Source: Bacteroidota bacterium
Lineage (GTDB): Bacteria > Bacteroidota > Rhodothermia > Rhodothermales > UBA10348
DNA length: 6,314 nucleotides
Assembly (NCBI GenBank): GCA_004356385.1
Contig: SMXL01000071.1
Coordinates: 1 to 6,314 of the forward strand
Direction: 5' to 3'
Part shown: piece by piece, positions 1 through 6,276 of the stretch
How the letters are laid out: the number at the start of each line of letters is the position of its first letter
Numbering within the stretch: position 1 is the first letter of the stretch
Notes under the pieces: model-generated
What the model was told of the DNA's origin: nothing
Seen by the model: the letters and a program-made list of their open reading frames with translations, nothing else
Database searches by the model: none
Translations under genes and position numbers: made by a program

Positions 1-703
1 GACTGATGACCGTTTCCAGTGTCGATCCTCCAACGGAGTCAATAGCCCCCGCCCATCTGGCTGAATCCATCGGTTTAGCGGCTCCCCTACTCAACACGTC
101 CCGATGAATGACCTCTTCCGCTCCGATGGATCTGAGGTACTCGAGCGCGTCGGGTTTACCAGATGACGCGGTTACTCGGTAACCCGCTTTGCTCAACAGG
201 AGCACAGCAAAGCTCCCGACTCCACCGGTTGCTCCAGTCACAAGGACTTTTCCGGATTCTGTACGGATTCCGTGCTTCTCCAAAGTCAGTAGAGCAAGGC
301 CAGCTGTAAAACCTGCAGTGCCAATAATCATCGCCTCCCGATCCGAGAGCAAACCTGGGAGAGGTACAAGCCAATCGGATGGTATTCGTTGCATCCCCGC
401 ATATCCACCCCAGTAAGATTCACCCAGCCCACCTCCTGTGCCAACAACGATGTCGCCCGAATTGAATCGGTCCGAGTCCGATTCAATCACGCGTCCAACC
501 AGGTCAATTCCCGGAACAAAGGGAAAAGACGCTCGAACTATTTTTCCCCGATTGGTGATGGCTAAAGCATCCTTGTAGTTTAGACTGGAATAACGTACTT
601 CCACCAGGACGTCTCCGTCCGATGGGAGATCTTCGACGTTCATTGTCTCGATGGACGTCCGGAATCCCTGTTCGTCATCGTGGAGAACGAGTGCATGAAA
701 CAT
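1..703 (-). CDS. acuI: AcuI/YhdH-family acrylyl-CoA reductase (NADPH), 3' end cut by window edge
   Basis: Zinc-independent medium-chain dehydrogenase/reductase of the YhdH/AcuI family. Characterised members reduce acryloyl-CoA to propionyl-CoA with NADPH in the cytosol, detoxifying acryloyl-CoA. Only the first 234 codons lie in the window; the family is usually about 325-330 residues, so roughly 90 are missing beyond position 1. Visible family signatures are SSLNYKDALAIT (39-50), PFVPGIDLVG (61-70), YWGGYA (97-102), MIIGTAGFTAGLAL (125-138), the nucleotide-binding loop VTGATGGVGS (155-164) and WAGAIDSVGG near the cut end. These closely resemble E. coli YhdH as I remember it. The ATG at 703 is the first in-frame start after an in-frame TAG four codons further upstream; no Shine-Dalgarno sequence is evident. 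It lies 131 nt downstream of the lipoprotein gene on the same strand, so co-transcription is possible but unproven. Family assignment is firm; the physiological substrate is inferred. Confidence 0.93.
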   Translation of the reverse strand, partial: MFHALVLHDDEQGFRTSIETMNVEDLPSDGDVLVEVRYSSLNYKDALAITNRGKIVRASFPFVPGIDLVGRVIESDSDRFNSGDIVVGTGGGLGESYWGGYAGMQRIPSDWLVPLPGLLSDREAMIIGTAGFTAGLALLTLEKHGIRTESGKVLVTGATGGVGSFAVLLLSKAGYRVTASSGKPDALEYLRSIGAEEVIHRDVLSRGAAKPMDSARWAGAIDSVGGSTLETVIS

Positions 704-834
704 GGTACCGCTGATCTACGACGTTGAATGCTGTGACGGAATGAACCGAGAGAAAAGGCGCACAGGCGTTGACTCGATTTAAAGTAAGGTTCCGTGGGCT
801 TCGAACTCTGGTCGCTTGAGCGGCGACAGCTGGC

Positions 835-1944
835 CTACCGTCTGCGCTCATCCTCGGGTGGTCTTAGTTCCGCATTCGGTCTCAGATTGTCTAGAACGAT
901 TGTCGTAGAGTCCATTCGCGACACCCAGCGCCTGGCCGCAGAAGTACTGCCCTGAATCCACTCGTACTGAGCGGCAGTGCCGTTTGACCGAACGCTTAGC
1001 AGCCCGATCATGTCGAACCACTCTCTTCTGAACCCTCCTTGCCAGTGTAATTCAATTTCAGCCGTGTAAATCTTATCCAGCGGTTGATATGACCAGTCAT
1101 TGACAAAGACGTACGCACTTCGAAGCCCCAGTAAACTCTTCAGTCGATCCAGAATTTGGCTCCCTGCCAGTTCTACAAGTTCATGCAGTTCTGCTCTTCG
1201 TTCTTCCGTTGATTTTGCTCGAAGTACGATGTGGTCGGAAGCGATTCTTTCTGGCTCTTTGGCGAGACGTACATACAGGTCAAATGAAACGGAAACTGAA
1301 TCCGCATCCATCAGCTGCGACTTTATCTGGTACCGAAAATCTCGATATTTGGCTAGCCTACTAAGATTAAATCGATTGCGACTCCTTCGAATTGGAATTT
1401 TTACGGCATCGCCTGGGCTGACGTCCGCGTACGCCAGAATAAATGTCTCCGGCCTGATCCTTCGACGAATCAATTCCCACTCTTCACTTCCATAGACCTG
1501 ACGAAACAGGCGATAGTCCATCCGGAACGATCCACGATCAAAGGCCTCGCCCAACGGAAAAGTCAACTGAGTCGATGGCTCCATTTTTTTCGGTGAAGCT
1601 GAAATCGTTCGTTGTTCACATGCGCTTCTCGCATTCAAAAACCCGCACACTTCCACAAGAATGGCTTCCCGGTCTCCGAGCTCCTTATCCGGGATGCCTA
1701 TCACACGATTGGATCCGTGGTACAACGTGTCATAAGAAGCGTTGAAAACAGTGGTTTCCACTTCGTCCGGGAACACGATTTTTGTCGACCCGATCGAAGC
1801 TCTCTCCTCAAAAACATACTGAACCGTGAGTGAATCCCAACCGGACTGTTGAACGTCGATCCGGTCGACGACAAAACCGGGTGAGTCGCTGCAGGCCACC
1901 AATAGGAGGGATAGAAATAAGACGACCGGGAGCACAACTCGCAT
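835..1944 (-). CDS. Uncharacterised lipoprotein, 369 aa
   Basis: I do not recognise this protein. The chosen ATG at 1944 gives a textbook lipoprotein signal: Met-Arg, a hydrophobic stretch (residues 3-17), then LLVAC with the lipidated Cys at 18. The frame stays open to a start at 2025, but that adds 27 polar residues before the signal, so 1944 is preferred. No Shine-Dalgarno sequence precedes either. Serine follows the Cys, so outer-membrane sorting is plausible. Residues 24-117 look beta-rich and may form an Ig/fibronectin-like domain; C100 and C109 could form a short-range disulfide. The middle (about 137-210) is rich in Arg and aromatics. Residues 246-272 look like an amphipathic helix. 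The rest is again strand-like and ends in a charged tail (PPEDERRR). The gene is transcribed divergently from hppD, with 362 nt between starts, and precedes the acuI-like gene. The coding call and export are well supported; function is unknown. Confidence 0.88.
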   Translation of the reverse strand: MRVVLPVVLFLSLLLVACSDSPGFVVDRIDVQQSGWDSLTVQYVFEERASIGSTKIVFPDEVETTVFNASYDTLYHGSNRVIGIPDKELGDREAILVEVCGFLNARSACEQRTISASPKKMEPSTQLTFPLGEAFDRGSFRMDYRLFRQVYGSEEWELIRRRIRPETFILAYADVSPGDAVKIPIRRSRNRFNLSRLAKYRDFRYQIKSQLMDADSVSVSFDLYVRLAKEPERIASDHIVLRAKSTEERRAELHELVELAGSQILDRLKSLLGLRSAYVFVNDWSYQPLDKIYTAEIELHWQGGFRREWFDMIGLLSVRSNGTAAQYEWIQGSTSAARRWVSRMDSTTIVLDNLRPNAELRPPEDERRR

Positions 1945-2087
1945 TACAATGACAGAATTCGTCGAGGGTGGATGATCGTGAATTGGAAACGTGGTACGTC
2001 CGTTCAACGTCCAGGATGCACGCAAACTCCGACCACGAATTAAATTCGATACCTGGTACTCTTTCGTCTGGTTTCATGGCCAAAACA

Positions 2088-2107
2088 TCGATCAGAACCC
2101 TGATCGA
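2088..2107. promoter_or_regulatory. Perfect 8-bp inverted repeat with 4-nt spacer, candidate operator
   Basis: The arm TCGATCAG at 2088-2095 is followed by AACC and then its exact reverse complement CTGATCGA at 2100-2107. It sits about 25 nt upstream of the best -35-like hexamer for hppD, a usual place for a regulator site. No T-run follows on the plus strand. On the minus strand a short TGTTTT follows, but no minus-strand gene lies upstream that would need a terminator. A dimeric transcription factor site is therefore the more likely reading; the factor is unknown. Confidence 0.4.
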
Positions 2108-2132
2108 GTTAATAACCAGATTACGGATTATT

Positions 2133-2161
2133 TTGATATATGGACATAACATCACATTATA
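2133..2161 (+). promoter_or_regulatory. Candidate sigma70-like promoter for hppD-hmgA
   Basis: TTGATA at 2133-2138 is followed after 17 nt by ATTATA at 2156-2161; TATAAA at 2158-2163 is an alternative -10 with a 19-nt spacer. This is the most promoter-like spot in the AT-rich part of the divergent region and would give a leader of about 140 nt before hppD. If the host is of the Bacteroidota, its primary sigma factor recognises a different consensus (TTG and TAnnTTTG), for which only an imperfect match (TATTTTG, ending at 2135) is present. The call is tentative. Confidence 0.3.
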
Positions 2162-2174
2162 AACGGAATTCACG

Positions 2175-2201
2175 ATTCATAACCGTATTATATTCGTAAC
2201 C
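2175..2201. repeat. Direct repeat ATTCRTAACC, two copies 17 nt apart
   Basis: ATTCATAACC at 2175-2184 and ATTCGTAACC at 2192-2201 differ at one base and start 17 nt apart. They lie just downstream of the candidate -10 for hppD, so they could be tandem half-sites of a regulator or a chance pair in AT-rich sequence. Confidence 0.3.
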
Positions 2202-2306
2202 ACTCCTGGAACGCAGTGTGATTGAGCTCGTGTAAACGGAGACCATTTTTGGCTGTATTCGGGAGCGACTTCCCAGACAACCGTCATTCACGAACTGATT
2301 CTGCAC

Positions 2307-3506
2307 ATGGCCACTTCGACGTTTCCGAAATCAAGTTCTGGCGATTCACAGAACACTTCTTTCGAAAATCCGGTCTCTTCTGTCGACATCAAGGCCTCCT
2401 CTACAGAAACTCAAGATGATTTTCTTCCCATCAATGGGACGGACTACGTCGAGTTCTATGTGGGAAATGCCAAACAGGCGGCTCACTACTATCAGAGTGC
2501 TTTCGGTTTTCAACTGAAGGCCTATCAGGGTCTTGAGACGGGAGTCAGAGATCGATGCACGTATGTAGTTCAGCAGGGAAAGATTCGGTTTCTGCTCACA
2601 TCCGCTATGAATCCCGACTCACCGGTCGGAAATCATGTTCTAAAGCATGGCGACGGCGTGAAAGACATCGCACTCTGGGTAGACGACGCAGTCTATTCCT
2701 TTGAGGAAACAGTGCGTAGAGGAGCCATTCCAGTTCAGGAACCAAACAAGGCGGAAGATGAGCATGGGTGCGTAATTACAGCCACAATCGAGACCTACGG
2801 CGAGACCGTTCATACATTTGTTCAAAGGGATGGCTATGTCGGAGCCTTCATGCCTGGCTACATCGATCGAACGAGTGACTCGTGGCAACCGGAGGCAACC
2901 GGGCTTCGCTACGTGGATCACTGCGTCGGAAATGTCATTCTCGGCGATATGGATCGCTACGTAGACTTTTATTCCGATGTGATGGGTTTCGTCAATATCC
3001 TCTCCTTCGACGATAAGGATATTTCCACGGAGTATTCTGCCCTCATGTCAAAAGTGATGGCCAACGGAAACGGCCGCATCAAATTTCCCATTAATGAGCC
3101 GGCGTCTGGACTCAAGAAAAGCCAAATTGAGGAATACCTTGATTATTATCACGGCCCCGGGGTTCAGCATATTGCAATGGCTACGGACAATATCATCGAA
3201 ACGGTCACTGAAATACAGAAGCGAGGAGTCGAATTCCTTTTCATCCCATCTGAATATTACCAAAGCCTGACCGAAAGGGTTGGAGAAATAGACGAGGAAA
3301 TCGATGCATTGGAAAAGCTCGGTATTCTCGTGGATCGAGATGAAGAAGGGTATTTGCTTCAGATCTTTACGAAGCCAGTTCAGAATCGCCCGACTATGTT
3401 TTACGAAATTATTCAGCGCAAAGGTGCCAAGTCATTTGGAAAAGGAAACTTCAAAGCGCTATTCGAATCCATCGAACACGAACAGGAGCGGCGAGGAAAT
3501 CTATAA
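2307..3506 (+). CDS. hppD: 4-hydroxyphenylpyruvate dioxygenase
   Basis: Cytosolic Fe(II) enzyme (EC 1.13.11.27) converting 4-hydroxyphenylpyruvate and O2 to homogentisate and CO2, the second step of tyrosine breakdown after transamination. The 399-residue protein has two vicinal-oxygen-chelate halves (about 42-180 and 198-372). The iron ligands are visible as His205 (YVDHCVGN), His288 (PGVQHIAMAT) and Glu367 (FYEIIQR); their spacing of 83 and 79 residues equals that of the Streptomyces avermitilis enzyme (187/270/349). Other hallmarks are VGNAKQAAHYYQSAFGF (52-68), FPINEPA (260-266), LLQIFTKPVQNRPT (350-363) and the C-terminal FGKGNFKALFESIEHEQERRGNL pattern (377-399). These favour HPPD over the related hydroxymandelate synthase. 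Residues 1 to about 38 are an unusual Ser/Thr-rich extension; no other ATG, GTG or TTG occurs before the conserved part, so the start at 2307 is kept although no Shine-Dalgarno is seen. Probably forms an operon with hmgA, 91 nt downstream. Confidence 0.97.
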   Translation: MATSTFPKSSSGDSQNTSFENPVSSVDIKASSTETQDDFLPINGTDYVEFYVGNAKQAAHYYQSAFGFQLKAYQGLETGVRDRCTYVVQQGKIRFLLTSAMNPDSPVGNHVLKHGDGVKDIALWVDDAVYSFEETVRRGAIPVQEPNKAEDEHGCVITATIETYGETVHTFVQRDGYVGAFMPGYIDRTSDSWQPEATGLRYVDHCVGNVILGDMDRYVDFYSDVMGFVNILSFDDKDISTEYSALMSKVMANGNGRIKFPINEPASGLKKSQIEEYLDYYHGPGVQHIAMATDNIIETVTEIQKRGVEFLFIPSEYYQSLTERVGEIDEEIDALEKLGILVDRDEEGYLLQIFTKPVQNRPTMFYEIIQRKGAKSFGKGNFKALFESIEHEQERRGNL

Positions 3507-3581
3507 CCTTGCGATACGGCCCAAATCCATTTCCAGGCAAAGAAACCGGATCGAAAAGTAACTTTCGAAAATCAGCCAATT

Positions 3582-3588
3582 AAGAGGA
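3582..3588 (+). promoter_or_regulatory. Ribosome binding site of hmgA
   Basis: AAGAGGA lies 9 nt before the ATG at 3598. It supports that start and is the only well-spaced Shine-Dalgarno-like sequence among the five genes, fitting the internal position of hmgA in a two-gene transcript. Confidence 0.6.
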
Positions 3589-3597
3589 TTCAGCGAC

Positions 3598-4791
3598 ATG
3601 CCATATTACGTCCGAATGGGTGATGTGCCGAACAAGCGCCATACGCAAATGCGCAAGCCGGATGGTGGTCTTTACAGCGAAGAGGTTATTGGGGCCCAAG
3701 GATTCAGCGGTATTCAATCCATTGCCTACCACGTGCATCCGCCTACCGTGGTCGACCGAATCGAGGATCCAATCCCGTACGGGGTAGAATATGTTGACCT
3801 GGATTTCCTGAGACACCGCCACGTGAAGGGATTCGAATTAGAAGCAAGTGGAGACTGGCTGTCAGGACGTACATACATCATGGGCAACGAAGACGTTCGT
3901 CTCGCCCTGTGCGCGCCAACGGAGTCGATGTCCTACTTCTTCAGAAATGCTGTAGCAGACGAAATGATCTTCGTGCATGAGGGCGAAGGCGTTCTACAGA
4001 GTCCTTTTGGGAACGTGGAATTTTCGGCGGGAGACTACGTGCACATTCCACGGACAATTACGCATCGGTGGGAGTTTACCGGTGATCAACAACCAAGACT
4101 ACTCGTCATCGAATCGTTTTCCGAAATCCATCCACCAAAGAGATATCGGAATAGTGTGGGGCAGCTGCTTGAGAACAGTCCATTCTGTGAGCGAGACTTT
4201 CGCCCTCCGTCAGATCTGGTCACTCATGACGAGGAAGGTGAGTTCGAAGTCAGAATTGCCAAGCATGATTATCTCCACCGACTATTTTTTCGATACCACC
4301 CGTTCGATTTTGTGGGTTGGGACGGCTACATGTATCCGTATGCCACATCGATCCACGACTTCGAACCCATCACGGGTCGAATCCATCTACCTCCGCCGAC
4401 ACATCAGCATTTTGAAGGACGGAATTTCGTGATCTGCTCGTTCGTTCCCCGAATGTATGATTACCACCCCGATGCCATTCCGACTCCATATAACCATTCA
4501 AATATGGATTCCGATGAGGTCTTGTACTACGTGAACGGGGACTTTATGAGTCGAAAGGGGATATCGGCAGGGTCGTTTACGCTGCATCCAGGAGGAATAG
4601 CCCACGGGCCTCATCCCGGAATGGTCGAAGCCAGTATTGGAAAGAAGTCCACGGAGGAATTGGCAGTGATGGTTGATACGTTTCGACCGCTTCGTTTAAC
4701 AAAAGCGTCTCTTCAATTCGAGGATGAAGGCTATATGCTTTCCTGGAGGCCAGAGACAGAGAGCGAAAAACTACCGTCGAACGGTCAGTAA
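3598..4791 (+). CDS. hmgA: Homogentisate 1,2-dioxygenase, short bacterial type
   Basis: Fe(II) ring-cleaving dioxygenase (EC 1.13.11.5) that opens homogentisate to 4-maleylacetoacetate in the cytosol, using the product of the preceding hppD. At 397 residues it belongs to the shorter bacterial form rather than the roughly 430-445-residue form of animals and Pseudomonas. The N-terminus (MPYYVRMGDVPNKRHTQ, then HVHPPT at 45-50) is typical of that form. The cupin core has EMIFVHEGEG (122-131) and GDYVHIPRTITHRW (145-158). The C-terminal active site shows GWDGYMYPYA (240-249), FVICSFVPRM (277-286), PYNHSNMDSDEVLYYVNGDF (297-316) and HPGGIAHGPHPG (330-341). By alignment with the human enzyme (His335, Glu341, His371) the iron ligands should be His300, Glu307 and His336. 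The base corresponding to human His292 should be His269 or His271. Nothing is missing or truncated. The start at 3598 is backed by AAGAGGA nine bases upstream. Downstream maleylacetoacetate isomerase and fumarylacetoacetase genes are not present here. Confidence 0.97.
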   Translation: MPYYVRMGDVPNKRHTQMRKPDGGLYSEEVIGAQGFSGIQSIAYHVHPPTVVDRIEDPIPYGVEYVDLDFLRHRHVKGFELEASGDWLSGRTYIMGNEDVRLALCAPTESMSYFFRNAVADEMIFVHEGEGVLQSPFGNVEFSAGDYVHIPRTITHRWEFTGDQQPRLLVIESFSEIHPPKRYRNSVGQLLENSPFCERDFRPPSDLVTHDEEGEFEVRIAKHDYLHRLFFRYHPFDFVGWDGYMYPYATSIHDFEPITGRIHLPPPTHQHFEGRNFVICSFVPRMYDYHPDAIPTPYNHSNMDSDEVLYYVNGDFMSRKGISAGSFTLHPGGIAHGPHPGMVEASIGKKSTEELAVMVDTFRPLRLTKASLQFEDEGYMLSWRPETESEKLPSNGQ

Positions 4792-4795
4792 TTCC

Positions 4796-4828
4796 GCTCC
4801 CTTCGAGGAGCAGACTTCCAACCTGGAA
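4796..4828. terminator. Two small hairpins in the convergent gap, possible bidirectional terminator
   Basis: The 50-nt gap between the convergent stops contains GCTCC/GGAGC (4796-4800 with 4807-4811, six-base loop containing TTCG) and TTCCA/TGGAA (4816-4820 with 4824-4828, three-base loop). Both stems are perfect but only five pairs long and neither is followed by a T-run on either strand, so they are not canonical intrinsic terminators. Their tail-to-tail position is the main argument for a termination or mRNA 3'-end role. Confidence 0.3.
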
Positions 4829-4841
4829 ATGACCAACGATG

Positions 4842-6092
4842 TCAGGGACCGATCGTGCGAATCGGTCTCAGATTGGCGGCAACGTAGCAATACAATTCTC
4901 GTCCAGTCTCACCATTTACAGCTGTAAAACAGAGTTGGTCCTTGTAAGACACGTACTCTTGCGGTCGCGAACTCTCAGCACCTTCCCAGATATCTGTCAA
5001 CAGTTCAGTGACTTCTCCGTCCGACCGCCAGACCTCAGATCCTTCAGATTCTGTTCGTCCGGTGAAATAAACCCAACCCTCGTGCTCTACATATCCATAA
5101 GGGCTCGATCCGTATACCCCTCCATTTATGTCTGCGATAAGTTCAGGTTTTTCATCATCGTATACCCACAACTCCTTACCTGATAAACCGTTATCTGCTG
5201 TAAAAAAGAGACCCATTGAACTTGCGTACAGATATTGTGGCCTACTACCGTCTGGTCCGTCGAACAAATCTTTAACCAGTTCCGCAGTGCCATCCTTGAT
5301 TTGCCACAGTTCTTCTCCTAGCGCCTGGTCGTTTGCCGAGAAATAAAGCGCATCATTGTAGACTGTCAAGAACTTAGGATTGGAAGACTCTGCACCCGGT
5401 GCGATATTTTGAACGAGGGATACTTCTCCGTTCTCATATTTTCTTAGCTCTGTCCCTTCCCCGTTCGTGTACGCGACGAAATAGAGCACATTCCCAAGGA
5501 TCGTAAACTGGCCCGGACGGGACCCCGTCCTTCCTTCATTGATATCAGCGACCACATGAAGCGTGGTACCGTCATAGCGTACCAGTTCTGTTCCCAGGTC
5601 CTTGGATGCAGCCGAGAAAAACAGATTGTCTTCAAAGACAGTGAAACCCATCGGAGTAGAGCTCGATGGCCCATCATTAATGTCGGCAACCATTTCGATA
5701 TTTCGTCCATCCCATTTCCATAACTCGACGCCGCTGACACCGTCGTTTGCTCGAAAGTAGAGCGCATCCTTGAAAACAATCATTCCCGAAGCATGCGAGC
5801 TGGATGGGCCAGGATTGAGATCTTTGACAATACGAGATCGGTTTCCGTCAATAACCCATAGCTCCCGACCATACTCTTCTTTCAACGCCGAGAAGAACAT
5901 CCGTCCATCGAATTCGACGAATACGGCTGGTACGGAGTGCCCTTCTAAAGGCGCGATATCTGTTACACTGATGATTTCGGATCCATCGTACTTAAATATC
6001 TCAGAACCCAGATCTTCCGTCGTCATCTGCATGTAGAGCTCATCCTTAAAAATGAACATTCCGTTCGGATCGCTCGAGTCCATCCCTTCGTA
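4842..6092 (-). repeat. Nine in-frame tandem repeats of 138 bp (46 codons)
   Basis: Repeat units run along the minus strand as 6092-5955, 5954-5817, 5816-5679, 5678-5541, 5540-5403, 5402-5265, 5264-5127, 5126-4989 and 4988-4842. The first eight are exactly 46 codons; the last has 48 codons plus the stop. Anchor positions within each unit are Ser-Ser around 6-7, Pro near 9, an aromatic pair at 20-21, Gly29, Glu31-Leu32-Trp33 and Asp45-Ile46. Units are diverged at DNA level, so this is an old amplification, not a recent slippage product. The ELW element is weakest in repeats 1 (EIF), 4 (ELV), 5 (ELR), 8 (EVW) and 9 (ELY). Confidence 0.9.
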
Positions 6093-6194
6093 AAGATCCG
6101 TGACAATGCCCGTACCCGATCCGGAGGATTGACAGCCAATACCAAAGAGAACCATTACAACAGTCCCAATTATAATTTTTATTTCCTTGTGCAT
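4842..6194 (-). CDS. ELWxxDG-repeat lipoprotein, nine 46-residue repeats
   Basis: A 450-residue exported protein of unknown function. The ATG at 6194 gives a short basic start, a hydrophobic segment (residues 7-19) and Cys21 in GIGC, followed by a Ser/Gly linker. The -3 Gly makes this a loose lipobox, acceptable under broad lipoprotein patterns. The frame is open further upstream to the window edge, but an earlier start (for instance TTG at 6290) would bury the signal behind charged residues. AGGAG lies only one base from the ATG, unusually close. Residues 35-450 are nine consecutive repeats of the ELWxxDGT family, with consensus elements DGPSSS-P, a strand like DALYFSA, GxELWxxDG and a closing ADI or KDL. 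Such repeats are predicted to form beta-propeller-like surfaces; no enzyme activity or ligand is evident. C422 and C436 in the last repeat are the only cysteines after the lipid Cys. It faces hmgA tail to tail and is not co-transcribed with it. An outer-membrane anchored binding or scaffold role is inference. Confidence 0.92.
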   Translation of the reverse strand: MHKEIKIIIGTVVMVLFGIGCQSSGSGTGIVTDLYEGMDSSDPNGMFIFKDELYMQMTTEDLGSEIFKYDGSEIISVTDIAPLEGHSVPAVFVEFDGRMFFSALKEEYGRELWVIDGNRSRIVKDLNPGPSSSHASGMIVFKDALYFRANDGVSGVELWKWDGRNIEMVADINDGPSSSTPMGFTVFEDNLFFSAASKDLGTELVRYDGTTLHVVADINEGRTGSRPGQFTILGNVLYFVAYTNGEGTELRKYENGEVSLVQNIAPGAESSNPKFLTVYNDALYFSANDQALGEELWQIKDGTAELVKDLFDGPDGSRPQYLYASSMGLFFTADNGLSGKELWVYDDEKPELIADINGGVYGSSPYGYVEHEGWVYFTGRTESEGSEVWRSDGEVTELLTDIWEGAESSRPQEYVSYKDQLCFTAVNGETGRELYCYVAANLRPIRTIGP

Positions 6195-6276
6195 TCTCCT
6201 AATAATTTGAATTCTTCGTTCAGCGACCCCATCCAACGTCTCAGACTCCAATGGGTTTTGATCCCAGTTTCGGCGT

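Larger units (their letters stand above)
1945..2306. promoter_or_regulatory. Divergent intergenic region between lipoprotein gene and hppD
   Basis: This 362-nt stretch separates the divergent starts at 1944 (minus) and 2307 (plus) and must carry the promoters for both units unless transcription comes from elsewhere. The half nearer the lipoprotein gene (about 1945-2085) is of ordinary composition. The part from about 2108 to 2200 is clearly AT-rich. It holds a perfect dyad at 2088-2107, a sigma70-like candidate at 2133-2161 and a pair of ATTCRTAACC direct repeats at 2175-2201. Short reading frames crossing the region have no recognisable product and overlap the real genes, so I regard it as non-coding. 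Confidence 0.7.

Noticed and set aside
811..827. GTCGC/GCGAC hairpin just after the stop of the 835-1944 lipoprotein gene
   Set aside because: It has only five pairs with a seven-base loop and no T-run on the minus strand, too weak to call a terminator.
704..834. Possible promoter or small gene between the lipoprotein and acuI-like genes
   Set aside because: I see no convincing promoter hexamers on the minus strand and no credible short frame; TTGACT on the plus strand points the wrong way, into the antisense of the lipoprotein gene.
1968..2162. Plus-strand 64-codon frame upstream of hppD
   Set aside because: It has no ribosome binding site, no family resemblance and no membrane or signal segment, and it runs through the dyad and the promoter-like AT-rich stretch.
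1808..2173. Minus-strand frame of 121 codons across the divergent region, overlapping the lipoprotein 5' end
   Set aside because: It has no recognisable domain and overlaps the lipoprotein signal peptide in another frame, while the overlapping frame has a convincing lipobox.
2222..2419. Plus-strand 65-codon frame overlapping the hppD start
   Set aside because: It is out of frame with hppD, whose catalytic residues are intact, and the peptide looks like a frame shadow.
3977..4432. Plus-strand 151-codon frame inside hmgA
   Set aside because: It lies in another frame entirely within a gene whose active-site residues and family motifs are all intact.
4842..6092. Regular 138-bp periodicity that could suggest a non-coding satellite or CRISPR-like array
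   Set aside because: The units are in-frame, diverged at DNA level and encode the conserved ELWxxDG motif, so the periodicity is a protein repeat.
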